Assembly: GCF_036699995.1 (NCBI RefSeq)
Contig: NZ_CP144906.1
Span: 2,867,001-2,931,000, forward strand
DNA length: 64,000 bases
DNA from: Clostridium beijerinckii
GTDB lineage: Bacteria > Bacillota > Clostridia > Clostridiales > Clostridiaceae
Reading direction: 5' to 3'
The notes beneath the pieces were generated by a model. That model ran no database searches, was not told the origin of the DNA, and saw only the letters and a list, made by a program, of their open reading frames with translations. The translations under genes were made by a program, and so were the position numbers. Of this stretch, positions 8,988-19,724 are shown piece after piece (the first letter of the stretch is position 1; each line of letters opens with the position of its first letter).

Positions 8988-9845
8988 TTACCAAGAAGTT
9001 GGACGTGCTATTGACTTTGGTAAGATTGTATTAGAATCTCCTTTCGCTGAATTAATCTGAGATTGCGTAATGAATAAGCTATCTTTAAGATTAGCACCTC
9101 TAATATCTGCATCACGTAAGTCAGCTCCAATAAGATCCGCATAACTCAAATCATTTCCTTTAAGATCTGCTGCTATGAGAAATGCCCCTCTTAGGTCCGC
9201 GCCTTTAAGATTAATCTTTTTAAGATCTGCACCAATGCAATCTAGTCTGCCAGCAATTGTTTTTTTACGTTTTAAGTTAGTTTTACTGTTACCAAGCGCT
9301 TTGGCCCTAACAAATTCACTTGTTTGCCTGAGTAGAGCATTAACATTATCTCTATGGACCTCTATATCTAAAGTCATAAGGAGGTCGGGTGCAGATTTAG
9401 TAATATCTTCTGTTTCGGTTATTAGATTATTTATTTTATTTTTTATCTTTTCATTAGTTTGAATTGATAAAGCTTGTTTTAGATACCACAACATTTCATG
9501 AAGCTGTCTCATAATCAAAAAAACTTCATACATTTTATCGGATAATTCAGGATTTTCTTTCCAATTATGTCCAGCATATGTGATTTGAGCAACCTTTTGT
9601 CCTGCACCAAAACAGTCGTAAGTTGTACAACCTTTAAGTCCTTTTTTTCTCAAATCCTTATGAATAGAGCAACTAAAATCTGATTGCAAATTTAAGCAAG
9701 GCTTTCCAGCGTTTTTATTGTTTGGAAATCCGTCTGAAGCCGAAAAATATAATGCAACACAGCAAAAACCAAAGCATTTTGGGCAATTAATTTTTAGATC
9801 TTCAAATAATTCCTCATCAAATGTATTTTCGTTTATATATGTCAA
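8988..9845 (-). CDS. Pentapeptide-repeat protein with Cys-rich N-terminal domain
   Basis: A 285-residue soluble protein in three parts. Residues 1-80 carry about nine cysteines in CPKCFGFCC, GKPCLNL, FSCSIHKD and KGCTTYDCFGAG, a likely metal-binding domain. Residues 80-200 are helical. Residues about 203-265 are pentapeptide repeats (A(D/N)LxG pattern: GADLRGAFL, AADLKGNDL, GADLRDADI), which fold into a right-handed beta-helix. Some pentapeptide proteins mimic DNA and protect gyrase, but most have no known role, and this short helix does not show which applies. The frame is free-standing between terminators. Confidence 0.8.
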   Translation of the reverse strand: MTYINENTFDEELFEDLKINCPKCFGFCCVALYFSASDGFPNNKNAGKPCLNLQSDFSCSIHKDLRKKGLKGCTTYDCFGAGQKVAQITYAGHNWKENPELSDKMYEVFLIMRQLHEMLWYLKQALSIQTNEKIKNKINNLITETEDITKSAPDLLMTLDIEVHRDNVNALLRQTSEFVRAKALGNSKTNLKRKKTIAGRLDCIGADLKKINLKGADLRGAFLIAADLKGNDLSYADLIGADLRDADIRGANLKDSLFITQSQINSAKGDSNTILPKSIARPTSW

Positions 9846-10027
9846 AGTAACTCACCCCGTAATATTATATATAATACAGTCATAACTTATAGCAAGTAAT
9901 TTTTTACTAAAATATTGTATTATGTATTTAAAAACTCATGTTCCAACTGCATTTAGAATTATTTTAACATAATTGGAACTATTAAACTACTTTAATAGGA
10001 TTAGAAAGTTTTTATTTTAAAGAAGAT

Positions 10028-10071
10028 AAAACATAACAATACCCTTTATGATGAAGTACTGTTATGTTTTT
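10028..10071 (-). terminator. mutS terminator
   Basis: A 15-bp stem (10028-10042 with 10056-10070, one mismatch) begins with AAAA and ends with TTTTT, so it works for minus-strand transcription leaving mutS. Confidence 0.75.
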
Positions 10072-10113
10072 ATTCAAAAGTATTGATACTACAACTATTA
10101 TGTGATAATTGTA

Positions 10114-12903
10114 TTAATTGTTTAATTTTTTAGCTTCAGCAACTAACCTATATAGAGTGTTCATGGCTTCCATAGGATTTAAACTTAATATATCCACTTC
10201 GCTAACTTCTTTTAGAAATGCCTCTTTTTCTATAAAAGTAAAATCTAATTGCATATTGTTAGAAGAATCCTTATTCTTATGTTTTTTAGATGAATTTTCA
10301 GTCTTTTCATCAATTCTATGATCATTTTTATTACTTTCTGCTTTATTAAAAGAATCTTTTGCTTCAACTTTTTCTATATATTGACTCTTACTTTCACAGG
10401 CTTTTTCAGTAATAGTAACTACACTATTGTCTCTATTTATATCTAGAGCAACCTCATTTTCTATGATTTCAGTGTTTGTTACTTTGTGTATATCAAAATT
10501 ATTTTCGCCTTCAAGGCCTAAAAGAATTTCTTTTGCTCTATTAATAACATCATCAGGAAGACCAGCAAGTTTTGCAACTTCTATACCATAAGACTCATCA
10601 GCACCACCTTCAACTATCTTTCTTAAGAAGATTACGCTATCTTTCATTTTCTTAACAGCTACAGAGTAATTCTTAACACCAGGCAAAACTCCTTCAAGTT
10701 TTACTAATTCATGATAGTGTGTTGCAAATAAAGTTTTACATCTTAAATTTTCATTACCAGTTATGTATTCAATGACAGACCAAGCTATCGAAAGTCCATC
10801 ATAAGTTGATGTTCCACGTCCTACCTCATCTAATAATACTAGACTTTTAGACGTTGCATTCTTAAGGATATTTGATACTTCCCACATTTCAACCATAAAT
10901 GTGGATTTACCACCAGCTAAATCATCAGAAGCTCCAATTCTAGTGAATATCTTATCACAAATTGAAATATTAGCACTAGCTGCTGGTACGAAAGATCCTA
11001 TTTGAGCCATTAATGTAATAAGGGCAACCTGTCTCATGTATGTTGATTTACCTGCCATGTTAGGTCCAGTTATTAATAGCAATTCCTTATCACTTTGATT
11101 CAAGGTAGTATTATTGGAAACAAATTCACCTCTTCCAATTACCTTTTCAACAACTGGGTGCCTGCCATCTACTATTTCGATAATTCCATCTTCGTTGATT
11201 TTAGGTTTTACATAATCATTTTCAAGAGCGATTAATGCCAAGGTGGAAATACCATCTAGATTAGAAATTATTCTAGCACTTTTTTTTAGTCTTGCAATTT
11301 CCTTCTCAATGGAATCTCTTATATCAGTGAATAAAGAATATTCTAAGTTTATAAGCTTCTCTTCTGCACCTAGAATTTTATCTTCCATAATTTTAAGTTC
11401 TTCGGTTATATATCTCTCAGCATTTGCAAGAGTTTGTTTTCTTACATATCTACCTTCTGGAATAGAATTATAATTTGATTTTGAAATTTCTATGTAATAT
11501 CCAAATACTTTGTTATAACCTACCTTTAAAGATTTGATTCCGGTAAATTCTCGTTCACGATTTTCCAGAGCTGCAATCCATTCTTTACCATGAAGCTTTG
11601 ACTGTCTTAATTCATCAACTTCTGAATTATAACCATCTTTAATTATATTTCCTTCCTTTATACTTAAAGAGGGCTCTTCTTTAATGGAAAATTCAAGTAA
11701 TTCTCTTATGTCTGATAGTTCATCTAAATTTTCATAATATTCTTTTAGCAGTTCTGAATTAGCAGTTCCTAAAAGTTCTTTTATAGATGGTAATTTGTCT
11801 AATGAAGCTTTAAGAGATAACATATCTTTTGCATTCACATTTTTATTTGAAATTTTACCGACAATTCTTTCTATATCATAAATATCTTTTAAAGAACTTC
11901 TTAAATCCTCATTAAAACTAATTGAACTAAATGCTTCGCTAACACCACTTAGTCTTTTTTCTATTTCAGATTTAATAATTAACGGTTCTTCAATCCATTT
12001 TCTAATTGTTCTACCACCCATAGATGTAGCACTTTTATCAAGAACCCATAAAAGAGACCCTTTTTTGCTTTTTTCTCGTATACTTTCAGTAAGTTCTAAA
12101 TTTCTTCTTGAATTTCCGTCAATTGTCATGTAATTAATTATTTCATATTGTTCTAGCAAATTTATATTAGTTAAACTCATTTTTTGAGTTTCATATATGT
12201 ATTTAAGTAGTACTCTGCTTGCAATTTCTCTTTCATTTACTAATCCAGAAACCTCTAAATCGGAAAATTGATCTATAATTTCTTCTTTTGATACAATAAA
12301 TTCATTAAAGTCTTTCTCTGTAATAAGTGCAGTAGTTATACCCTTTATATCATCTATTAAAGATTGGCTAATGTTTTTATCTACTAAAATTTCTTTAGGT
12401 GCAACCTTTGAAATCTCGTCTAATAAGGTTATCTTTATATTATCAAAGGAAGTTGTTTTAAATTCGCCAGTACTTATATCCGAAACTGCTAAACCTATTT
12501 TTTCATTGCTTTCATATATAGTCATTAAATATGTATTATCATTTTCTAGAGAACTATTAGCATCTATGAATGTTCCTGGTGTAATTATTTTTACAACACC
12601 TCTTTTTACAATTCCTTTTGCTTCCTTTGGATCCTCAAGCTGTTCACATATTGCTACCTTATACCCCTTATTAACAAGCCTTGGTATATATGCTGCTGCT
12701 GCATGATGTGGTATTCCACACATAGGAGCTCTTTCCTCAAGACCACAATTTTTTCCTGTAAGAACTAATTCAAGCTCTCGAGATACAGTTATTGCATCAT
12801 CAAAGAACATTTCGTAAAAATCACCTAATCTATAAAATAGAATACAATCACTGTATTCCTCCTTTGTTTTCATATATTCAACCATCATTGGCGTTAAAGC
12901 CAT
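10114..12903 (-). CDS. mutS: DNA mismatch repair protein MutS
   Basis: MutS recognises mismatches and recruits MutL. The mismatch-reading Phe29-x-Glu31 (GDFYEMF) is intact, the clamp and lever regions are complete, and the ABC ATPase has Walker [10 protein letters not shown] at 613-621 and Walker [14 protein letters not shown] with Asp692-Glu693. Length is 929 residues, longer than the usual 850-880; the extra is a Lys/Glu/Asn-rich stretch at about 795-890 before the C-terminal tail ([15 protein letters not shown]). The start has AAAGGAGG. It is separated from mutL by three genes rather than adjacent. Confidence 0.97.
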   Translation of the reverse strand: MALTPMMVEYMKTKEEYSDCILFYRLGDFYEMFFDDAITVSRELELVLTGKNCGLEERAPMCGIPHHAAAAYIPRLVNKGYKVAICEQLEDPKEAKGIVKRGVVKIITPGTFIDANSSLENDNTYLMTIYESNEKIGLAVSDISTGEFKTTSFDNIKITLLDEISKVAPKEILVDKNISQSLIDDIKGITTALITEKDFNEFIVSKEEIIDQFSDLEVSGLVNEREIASRVLLKYIYETQKMSLTNINLLEQYEIINYMTIDGNSRRNLELTESIREKSKKGSLLWVLDKSATSMGGRTIRKWIEEPLIIKSEIEKRLSGVSEAFSSISFNEDLRSSLKDIYDIERIVGKISNKNVNAKDMLSLKASLDKLPSIKELLGTANSELLKEYYENLDELSDIRELLEFSIKEEPSLSIKEGNIIKDGYNSEVDELRQSKLHGKEWIAALENREREFTGIKSLKVGYNKVFGYYIEISKSNYNSIPEGRYVRKQTLANAERYITEELKIMEDKILGAEEKLINLEYSLFTDIRDSIEKEIARLKKSARIISNLDGISTLALIALENDYVKPKINEDGIIEIVDGRHPVVEKVIGRGEFVSNNTTLNQSDKELLLITGPNMAGKSTYMRQVALITLMAQIGSFVPAASANISICDKIFTRIGASDDLAGGKSTFMVEMWEVSNILKNATSKSLVLLDEVGRGTSTYDGLSIAWSVIEYITGNENLRCKTLFATHYHELVKLEGVLPGVKNYSVAVKKMKDSVIFLRKIVEGGADESYGIEVAKLAGLPDDVINRAKEILLGLEGENNFDIHKVTNTEIIENEVALDINRDNSVVTITEKACESKSQYIEKVEAKDSFNKAESNKNDHRIDEKTENSSKKHKNKDSSNNMQLDFTFIEKEAFLKEVSEVDILSLNPMEAMNTLYRLVAEAKKLNN

Positions 12904-13007
12904 AATTAATTTCCTCCTTTTTATGTAGCTAGGTTACACTGTTTCTCGACCTAGATTTATATATATTTAATTTAAGGTAATATTTATATAAATTTCATTA
13001 TACATCT

Positions 13008-13049
13008 AAAAATCCCTAGAACAATTATAACAATTATCTTAGAGATTTT
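13008..13049 (-). terminator. Probable terminator of the acyltransferase gene
   Basis: Imperfect stem AAAATCCCTAGA (13008-13019) with CTTAGAGATTTT (about 13038-13049) around an AT loop, just past the minus-strand stop at 13088. One mismatch and one bulge. Confidence 0.45.
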
Positions 13050-13087
13050 CATTAATATTTTATTTAACTGAAAATAGATATAAATAT

Positions 13088-14089
13088 TTATCTTAAAAGG
13101 ATTTTTCTAATTTTAGTTTTTCTTAAAATTGTAATTATTAAGGCAGACAATAATAAAGAACAGATAAACCTAAGAATTGTATTTGCAAAAAGTACTGGTA
13201 TAAACATTGCAAGCCATATCATAACTATTTGATGAGAACAATATATTCCTAAGCTATATTCCCTGCAGGCTTTAGAAACCTTAGTAGAAATATTTTTTGT
13301 GGAATTAATTGCCCAAATTAAGATTAAAGGGGCTGCAATTATTGCTGATAGATACATATTAGCGTCCTTAGCAATTCCAGTTTTATTTAACACAAAGGTT
13401 TCAATTAAAAGTAATATAATTGAAAGTATACTTAGTAATCCTGACTTTTGTATCTTTTCATTTAATTTATATTTGCTAACGATTGCACCTAAAGATACAA
13501 AAAGAATTGATTCGGTAATGCCTATTTGTGGAAGCATAAATATTGAAGTATATCCGTTGATTAATGGATTTATCATAGTTTTTTCAAACAACCCATAATA
13601 GGTATCTCCAGTTGTCCCAAATAGATATAATACAAATCCAATTATAAACAAGAAAAACAGCTTGTCTCTTTTTAATAATGGGGAAATTATAAAGATAGTA
13701 ATAATTAGCGAAGATATATACCAAAGGCTTCCTGTAACCCCTGCAAATAATAATCTCTCAATAATTAAAATAGGTGGAGCACTTAAACTGCTTAAGACAA
13801 GTGGAAATAAAGCTATAATCTCTATAAGCACCCATAAAAAATAGATACGTAATAAATGCTTAATAGTTGATTTGGGTTCTTTTTCGGAACCAATTCTATT
13901 ATATAAAAAATAACCCGAAACCATAAAGAAAAATGGCACAGCGAGTCTAGCAATACCCATACTAGTAGCAATCCATAAGTCATCATTTACGGACTTAAAA
14001 GCCATTGTATGAATTGATACAACTGCAATTGCAAAAACTAAGCGTAATACATCAACCATTCCATAATGAATATCATTTTTTGTTTCCAT
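13088..14089 (-). CDS. Acyltransferase family 3 membrane protein
   Basis: A 333-residue integral membrane protein with about ten hydrophobic segments. The N-terminal motif RLVFAIAVVSIH holds the Arg and His typical of acyltransferase-3 enzymes, followed by FFMVSGYFLY. These proteins move acetyl or other acyl groups to extracytoplasmic carbohydrate such as peptidoglycan, teichoic acid or surface polysaccharide. No periplasmic SGNH domain is fused. The target cannot be read from the sequence. It sits between mutS and a small unknown gene. Confidence 0.8.
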   Translation of the reverse strand: METKNDIHYGMVDVLRLVFAIAVVSIHTMAFKSVNDDLWIATSMGIARLAVPFFFMVSGYFLYNRIGSEKEPKSTIKHLLRIYFLWVLIEIIALFPLVLSSLSAPPILIIERLLFAGVTGSLWYISSLIITIFIISPLLKRDKLFFLFIIGFVLYLFGTTGDTYYGLFEKTMINPLINGYTSIFMLPQIGITESILFVSLGAIVSKYKLNEKIQKSGLLSILSIILLLIETFVLNKTGIAKDANMYLSAIIAAPLILIWAINSTKNISTKVSKACREYSLGIYCSHQIVMIWLAMFIPVLFANTILRFICSLLLSALIITILRKTKIRKILLR

Positions 14090-14178
14090 ATCACAACACT
14101 CTCCCTTAACATATTAATATTTTAGAGCAGACACTTAGAATTTCAAATGCCTACTCATTAAAATCATTATTCCTAAAC

Positions 14179-14547
14179 TTAGTTAGTAACTACCTTTAAA
14201 TCATCAATTAGTCTATTAATTAATTCTGGAGATAAATATCTCTTACCACGATATTTATTTATATAAAAGAATAATTCACTTTCTGTATTGATTATTTCTC
14301 TAATTTGATTATTTCTACTTTTCTTTATTACAACTTTTTGATTGTTTCGTAAAGCATTTAATGCTTTTTCAAATACATCTTTTATATACTGATATTTTTC
14401 TTCAAATTCTTTTTGAGACTTTTCTTTCAAAGCTCCACTTTGGTAGCTTGTTGGCCCGAAACTAAGACCATAGCTTAAATAGAATCTTAATAAATACCTA
14501 GTTTCAAAATCATCATAAATTACATATGCATCTTCTTTATTACTCAT
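14179..14547 (-). CDS. Hypothetical protein, 122 residues
   Basis: A hydrophilic, mainly helical protein with a strong AGGAGG start and good spacing. It is rich in Lys, Glu, Asn and Tyr; a central stretch (FEEKYQYIKDVFEKALNALRNNQK) looks like an amphipathic helix. No signal peptide, membrane segment or cysteine. I recognise no family. The 89-base gap to the acyltransferase and the same strand allow co-transcription. Confidence 0.6.
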   Translation of the reverse strand: MSNKEDAYVIYDDFETRYLLRFYLSYGLSFGPTSYQSGALKEKSQKEFEEKYQYIKDVFEKALNALRNNQKVVIKKSRNNQIREIINTESELFFYINKYRGKRYLSPELINRLIDDLKVVTN

Positions 14548-14868
14548 TTTTTTACCTCCTACTTACTTATATAAATATGATAGTACAAGTAATAAGCCTT
14601 AGTTACATAAAACCTCTGAATTATACACTTTTAAAGCTCAAACGTCACTTAAGCTAAATTAGAGAAAAGTATATATCCTAATACCGTGACAACAAAAAAT
14701 TATATTAATATAAAAAATACACCAAGTTAAATCCAAGAAATCTGAATTCAACGTGGTGCATTTTCTCTATATAGTGATTGCTATAAGATTTTGTCATTTG
14801 ATTTTATATCAACTCAACAAATCTCCAATAATTAAAAGTTGCTAATAATTTTTTCAAACTTTATGTGT
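14548..14868. terminator. Intergenic region with bidirectional hairpin at 14718-14764
   Basis: This 321-base gap lies between the 122-residue ORF and gapN, both on the minus strand. It holds an imperfect stem of about 15 bp pairing ACACCAAGTT (14719-14728) with AACGTGGTGCA (14750-14760), flanked by an A-run and TTTTCT. It is the likely gapN terminator. The rest (14548-14717) presumably carries the promoter of the 122-residue ORF. Confidence 0.6.
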
Positions 14869-16329
14869 CTATCTTACTAAATTTATTACTGTTGCCTTAG
14901 GTCTAGACATAGATTCAATTGAATATCTTATTCCTTGAGTTCCTATTCCAGAAGCTTTAACTCCTAGGAATGGGAAATGGTCTGGACCTCTCTCAGTTTT
15001 ATTATTTACTTGTACTGTACCTACCTCTAATCTGTCAGCTACATAAAATGCATCATCAATATTTTCTGTAAATACTGCACTTTGAAGTCCGTATTCTGAT
15101 TTATTCGCTATCTCAATAGCTTCATCTTTATCTTTTACTCTTATTATCGGAAGAACTGGTCCAAAAGGCTCTTCCCATGCAAGCCTCATATCAGTAGTAA
15201 CATTATCAAAAAGTGTTGGATATATTAAATTACCTTCTCTATTTCCACCGACAATTAGATCTGCACCTTTATCTTTGGCGTCATCTATTAATTCCATAAC
15301 ATAATCAGCCGATTTAGTACTAATTAATGGTACAATATCTACATCTTTTTCTAATGGATTTCCGACCACAAGTTTATTCATTTTCTCTTTAACTTTAGAA
15401 ATTAATTTATCAGCAACTTTTTCTAAAACTAGAATTCTTTTTACTGCAGTACATCTTTGGCCAGAGTATGAGTAACCACCTGCTACAATATTATTAGCTG
15501 CAAGCTCTAAGTCCGCATCTTCTAAAACTATAGCGGCATCTTTTCCACCTAACTCCATTAAAAGTGGTACCATGCTAGTTAGTTTTGAAATTCTAACACC
15601 AACGTCTGTACTTCCAGTAAAATTAATAAAGTTTACACCTTTATGAGTAACTGCGTAATCTCCTATTTCGCTGCCTCTACCTGTAATTGTATTTAATACC
15701 CCATTTGGCACTCCAGCTTCCTGAAAAACTTTTGCTAAGTATAAACCACATAAGCTACCTTGAGTAGCAGGTTTTAATACTAATGAGTTTCCTACAATTA
15801 TTGCAGGCGCTATCTTTGATGCTGATAGGTTTATTGGGTAATTAAATGGAGATATTGCAAGAACTACTCCTAATGGCTCTCTATTTACAACTGAGATTTT
15901 ATTTCTTTTAAATCCAGGGAAAGTATCTCCTGGTATACTTTCACCAGACATATTCTTAGCTGTATCAGCAGTAAATCTTATAAAATCTGCTGTTCTATGG
16001 ATTTCAGATTTTGAGCTCTTTCTATCTTTACCAATTTCTCTAACCATAATATCAACAAGCTCATCAGTTCTTTCAACTAAAATATCAGCTGCTTTATACA
16101 AAATTTCGGCTCTTTCACTTATTGGAACTTTACTCCATTCTCTTTGCCCAGCTTTTGCAATATTTATTACATTATCAACATCTTCCTTTGTCATAGCAGG
16201 AACTGTACCAATTAATGAATTATCAAGTGGCGAATAAATTTCAATTACTTTGTTATCTTTACTACCAACCCATTCACCATTTATTAAATTTTTAAAGTTA
16301 TTATTTTCGCATTTTATACAATTAAACAT
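14869..16329 (-). CDS. gapN: Non-phosphorylating NADP-dependent glyceraldehyde-3-phosphate dehydrogenase (GapN)
   Basis: GapN oxidises glyceraldehyde-3-phosphate directly to 3-phosphoglycerate and makes NADPH, bypassing the ATP-yielding step of glycolysis. The 486-residue ALDH-fold protein has the catalytic Cys293 (SGQRCTAVKR), general base Glu259 (MELGGKDAAIV) and Asn163 (PFNYP). The C-terminal RGPDHFPFLGVKASGIGTQG is typical of GapN rather than other ALDHs. In clostridia GapN is an important NADPH source. It is monocistronic, with about 270 AT-rich bases upstream and a hairpin downstream. Confidence 0.93.
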   Translation of the reverse strand: MFNCIKCENNNFKNLINGEWVGSKDNKVIEIYSPLDNSLIGTVPAMTKEDVDNVINIAKAGQREWSKVPISERAEILYKAADILVERTDELVDIMVREIGKDRKSSKSEIHRTADFIRFTADTAKNMSGESIPGDTFPGFKRNKISVVNREPLGVVLAISPFNYPINLSASKIAPAIIVGNSLVLKPATQGSLCGLYLAKVFQEAGVPNGVLNTITGRGSEIGDYAVTHKGVNFINFTGSTDVGVRISKLTSMVPLLMELGGKDAAIVLEDADLELAANNIVAGGYSYSGQRCTAVKRILVLEKVADKLISKVKEKMNKLVVGNPLEKDVDIVPLISTKSADYVMELIDDAKDKGADLIVGGNREGNLIYPTLFDNVTTDMRLAWEEPFGPVLPIIRVKDKDEAIEIANKSEYGLQSAVFTENIDDAFYVADRLEVGTVQVNNKTERGPDHFPFLGVKASGIGTQGIRYSIESMSRPKATVINLVR

Positions 16330-16597
16330 TCCTTCACCTCTTTAATACAATTTACTAATTAATATTAATTATCATTTAATAATATAATATACTAATTATT
16401 ATATTATATCCAGATAAATTAATAAAATTTAATAATTAATATATTTTTATTCTTGGAAATACGGCTTATTGTTATAAAGTATGGAATATAAAAAATTACT
16501 TCTTATGAATTTTATGAAAAATTTAAGATTAAAATTCATATTAATTAAAACTTTAAGAATATCCAATACCTCTTCGTATAAAGCTTATAAAAATTAG

Positions 16598-17377
16598 TTA
16601 TTTTAACCTGTTATCTTTAGTGAAAAATGTTCTATATCCAAGAGTAACAAACAAAACAGTGGATACAGCAGTACTACCTAATATAGCAAGCATTATACCA
16701 ATTTGATATTTTATTGCAGTGATAGGAAATGTTCCAGAAAGAATCTGTCCTGTCATCATTCCTGGTAGAGATACAATTCCCATAGTTAGCATATTATTCA
16801 TAGTTGGAAGTATGGCGCTGTCGAAAGCATTATTAACAATTTGTCTAGTGGCATCAAGTGGGCTTGCCCCAAGCATTAACGAATTTTCTATTTCAATTCT
16901 TTTATCTTCAAAATCACTACATAGTTTATTTGCGCCTAGTGCAATACCTGTCATGCTGTTACCAACAATCATACCTGAAATAGGAATAAAATATTGAGGA
17001 TTGAACCATGGGCGAACACTAAGAACAACTATTATAAAGAAAGCTGCAGTCAAAAGAGCTCCAAAGGTCATTGAAAAAGCAATTATACTTTTTAATTCCT
17101 TTGACATTTGAACTTTCACTCTCTTTATTGAATTATAGATTGCAAAAGAAATCATAATTATAATCATAAAAGAAGTTAACCACCAACTTGGATTATTAAA
17201 TACGAACATGAGAACATAACCCATTATAGTAAGTTGTATTGTCATTCTAGTTGAAGCAATCAATATTTGTTTTTCTCTTTTGATGCCTCTTGATTTAAAA
17301 ATAATAAGCATTATTAGTACAAAAACATAAGCAATTGAAAGTTGGAAGACCGATAGATTCATGACTGCATTATTCAT
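16598..17377 (-). CDS. fetB: FetB-type ABC transporter permease (UPF0014)
   Basis: A 259-residue permease of the UPF0014/FetB family with about seven membrane segments and the conserved motifs GMIVGNSMTGIALG, LGASPLDATRQIV and GIVSLPGMMTGQIL. In E. coli FetAB is an iron exporter that relieves peroxide stress; the substrate here is inferred from that. The start overlaps the end of the ATPase gene by 8 bases, so the two are translationally coupled. Confidence 0.88.
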   Translation of the reverse strand: MNNAVMNLSVFQLSIAYVFVLIMLIIFKSRGIKREKQILIASTRMTIQLTIMGYVLMFVFNNPSWWLTSFMIIIMISFAIYNSIKRVKVQMSKELKSIIAFSMTFGALLTAAFFIIVVLSVRPWFNPQYFIPISGMIVGNSMTGIALGANKLCSDFEDKRIEIENSLMLGASPLDATRQIVNNAFDSAILPTMNNMLTMGIVSLPGMMTGQILSGTFPITAIKYQIGIMLAILGSTAVSTVLFVTLGYRTFFTKDNRLK

Positions 17378-18005
17378 AATAAGATTTCACAACCTCTCTT
17401 TTTTCAATTCTCACTATTGAATTATTATATTTCTGCGCTATCTGCTCTGAATGAGTGATCATTATAAGTTCCTTATTGTTTTCTAACACAAACTTTGAAA
17501 AATTATCTATTATAAATTGCTCAGTATCTTTGTCCAGTGCAGCTGAAGGCTCGTCTAACAAATATGTATCAGCATCCATAAGCATCACTCTAGCTAGGCA
17601 TAGTCGCTGTTTTTCCCCGCCAGAAAGGTTACCACATCCATCAGTGAGTTTTTTATTAAGCTCGACTCTTTCAAGAATTTCTTTCATTCTACTTTTTGAT
17701 GCAGGAAGTTTTTTTGAAAATTCTAATCCAATTTGGAGATTATCTTCTATATTACCACTATAAATAACGGGAGTCTGACCTAACATAACCACATTTCTAC
17801 GTAATAATATTGTATCAATTTTAGAAATATCTTTATTATTATAAAGTATAACTCCTTCATCGGGTACGTTTAAACGGTTTAACATACGAAGTAAAGTTGT
17901 CTTTCCACTACCAGAGGGCCCTACAACACATGTAATTGGTTTATCTATATTCAGAAATTTGATATCTAATATATTTCTAAATTTTATATTTCTAATTTCA
18001 AACAT
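17370..18005 (-). CDS. fetA: FetA-type ABC transporter ATPase
   Basis: A 211-residue ABC ATPase with Walker A GPSGSGKTT at 29-37, Q-loop MLGQTPV, signature LSGGEKQRLCLARV, Walker B TYLLDEPSAALD and the H-loop MITHSEQ. It is the partner of the downstream FetB permease; the short length and gene pairing match FetAB (YbbL/YbbM). Together they form a two-gene operon, probably for metal, most likely iron, efflux. Confidence 0.88.
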   Translation of the reverse strand: MFEIRNIKFRNILDIKFLNIDKPITCVVGPSGSGKTTLLRMLNRLNVPDEGVILYNNKDISKIDTILLRRNVVMLGQTPVIYSGNIEDNLQIGLEFSKKLPASKSRMKEILERVELNKKLTDGCGNLSGGEKQRLCLARVMLMDADTYLLDEPSAALDKDTEQFIIDNFSKFVLENNKELIMITHSEQIAQKYNNSIVRIEKREVVKSYYE

Positions 18006-18092
18006 ATTAATTCACTTCCTCATTATATAGCTTTTGTAATCATTTCTGCACATATCATTCAAATTGATTAATGACATAAACTTAGTATAAGT

Positions 18093-18137
18093 AAAAAAAC
18101 CTTGTAACAATTATACCAATAATTACAAGGTTTTTCA
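18093..18137 (-). terminator. Terminator of the ATPase-LexA fusion gene
   Basis: A perfect 13-bp stem (18095-18107 with 18123-18135) with A-run and T-run flanks, beginning 7 bases past the minus-strand stop at 18144. Confidence 0.85.
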
Positions 18138-18143
18138 CTAAAT

Positions 18144-19682
18144 CTATGAATTTTTAATAAGCCCAATAGCTACACCTAAAACGTTAAATTGTTGATTCTC
18201 TATAATAATTGGCTGATAGTTGTCGTTCTCAGGTATAAGAGCAATTTTCCCATCAATAACTTTATAAGTCTTAAGCGTTGCTTCACCTTCAATATCAACA
18301 GCAACAATATCCTTAATACGTGGCATATTCTGCTTACTTATTACTACATAATCTCCATCATAAATATTTTTATTTATCATGGAATCACCTTTAACTTTAA
18401 GCATAAAAACATCTTTTGAAGTTCTTATCCAATCCTTTGGTAATGAATAGCTATCCTCAATATATTCATTAATTAAAATTGGATTACCCGCTGCAATCTC
18501 ATTAAATACAGGAATATTTACTACGTCGTCTACTTTTTCTTCAAAATTGTTATAATCTACATATATTTCATCTACTGATCCTGAATCTTTTATAAATCTA
18601 TGAGATATATTTCTCTTTAAATCTATGTATTCTATAGACCCTAATGTAAGAGATGAACTTTGTAATAAATTCTTAGTAGTCTCATTTTTTTGAATCAACT
18701 TATCATTACTATCTACAAATTCTTCGATCTCTTCAACTTCTATTTCTTTGTAAGATTCATTCAAAGAAATGCATTTTCCCTTCATATCATATCCTAAACT
18801 AGAAAAGCGGCGTCCCTTCACAAGCCAAGCATTAGGAATAGCAGTTTCAAAAGTATCCATAATAAATGTTATACTGGAATAAGATTTTTCATTATATATT
18901 GATTTAACTAATTCTAATTGAACTTTCGTAAGCTGCTGACTATTATCTATAAATATGTGGGTATAATTAATTATTGGAGCTTTTTTTGCTTCATTTAAAG
19001 CCAAAAGTTCCATGTCTTGAGCATCTACTTTATTAAGCTTTCTTAAGTTATTAGTATATTCTTCTAAAACTTCAAAGATAGCTTGTCTTTGTTTAGAGTT
19101 TCTTCTAAGAATTTTAGATATCTCAGTGTTCAAATTATTAATTCTACCAACTCTATTAGCGCTTTGATACTCTTCAAGTTTTAAATAATTACATGATTTA
19201 ATCCATTTAATCTCGTCTTTTATAAATTCAATATGATCTAAATTTAATATATTCGGTTTTTTCTTTTCGTATCTTTTTGACACTATAAGTATTGCATTTT
19301 TAAGCTCAGCTTCACGTTCTTCAAAAGATGCCAAAGTAAGATTTTTATTATTATTTTTCACATATTTATTTAAATAATAAGAGACTAAAGAATCTATTGT
19401 TCTTATTTCTAATTTATCACTATTATCTTCATCAAAGAAGCTATTTTGATGATATTTTTCACCTTCAATATTTCTATAGACAGAATAAAAATAATCAGAA
19501 TATTCTTCGTTACAAGCTGCGACAAGTATTTTATCATCCTTAGATATACAATAATTATTAAGTAGTGATGGAATCTTATGTATAAATGCAGTGGTCTTCC
19601 CAGACCCTTTAGGACCTTTTATTAATAGATGACCATTTGGCTTATTATTAATTATCTTTTTTTGTTTTTTGCCAAATTCCAT
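18144..19682 (-). CDS. UvrD-like ATPase fused to a LexA/S24 self-cleaving protease domain
   Basis: A 512-residue two-part protein. Residues 1-310 resemble the first motor domain of superfamily I helicases: Walker A GPKGSGKTT at 23-31, motif Ia-like ILVAACNEEYSDYF and a Walker B-like FIDNSQQLTKVQ at 244-255, where the usual Asp-Glu is Asp246-Asn247. The second motor domain is missing, so it is unlikely to be a true helicase. Residues about 388-512 are a LexA/UmuD-type S24 domain with Ala398-Gly399 (IAAGNP), Ser434 (KGDSM) and Lys471 (ATLKTY), but with no DNA-binding helix-turn-helix. A LexA-box-like site lies in its leader. RecA-stimulated self-cleavage and SOS control are plausible inferences; the function is unknown. 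Confidence 0.8.
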   Translation of the reverse strand: MEFGKKQKKIINNKPNGHLLIKGPKGSGKTTAFIHKIPSLLNNYCISKDDKILVAACNEEYSDYFYSVYRNIEGEKYHQNSFFDEDNSDKLEIRTIDSLVSYYLNKYVKNNNKNLTLASFEEREAELKNAILIVSKRYEKKKPNILNLDHIEFIKDEIKWIKSCNYLKLEEYQSANRVGRINNLNTEISKILRRNSKQRQAIFEVLEEYTNNLRKLNKVDAQDMELLALNEAKKAPIINYTHIFIDNSQQLTKVQLELVKSIYNEKSYSSITFIMDTFETAIPNAWLVKGRRFSSLGYDMKGKCISLNESYKEIEVEEIEEFVDSNDKLIQKNETTKNLLQSSSLTLGSIEYIDLKRNISHRFIKDSGSVDEIYVDYNNFEEKVDDVVNIPVFNEIAAGNPILINEYIEDSYSLPKDWIRTSKDVFMLKVKGDSMINKNIYDGDYVVISKQNMPRIKDIVAVDIEGEATLKTYKVIDGKIALIPENDNYQPIIIENQQFNVLGVAIGLIKNS

Positions 19683-19724
19683 ATTTCTCCCCTCCTTTTT
19701 TCATTGAATTTCACTTTATAAATC

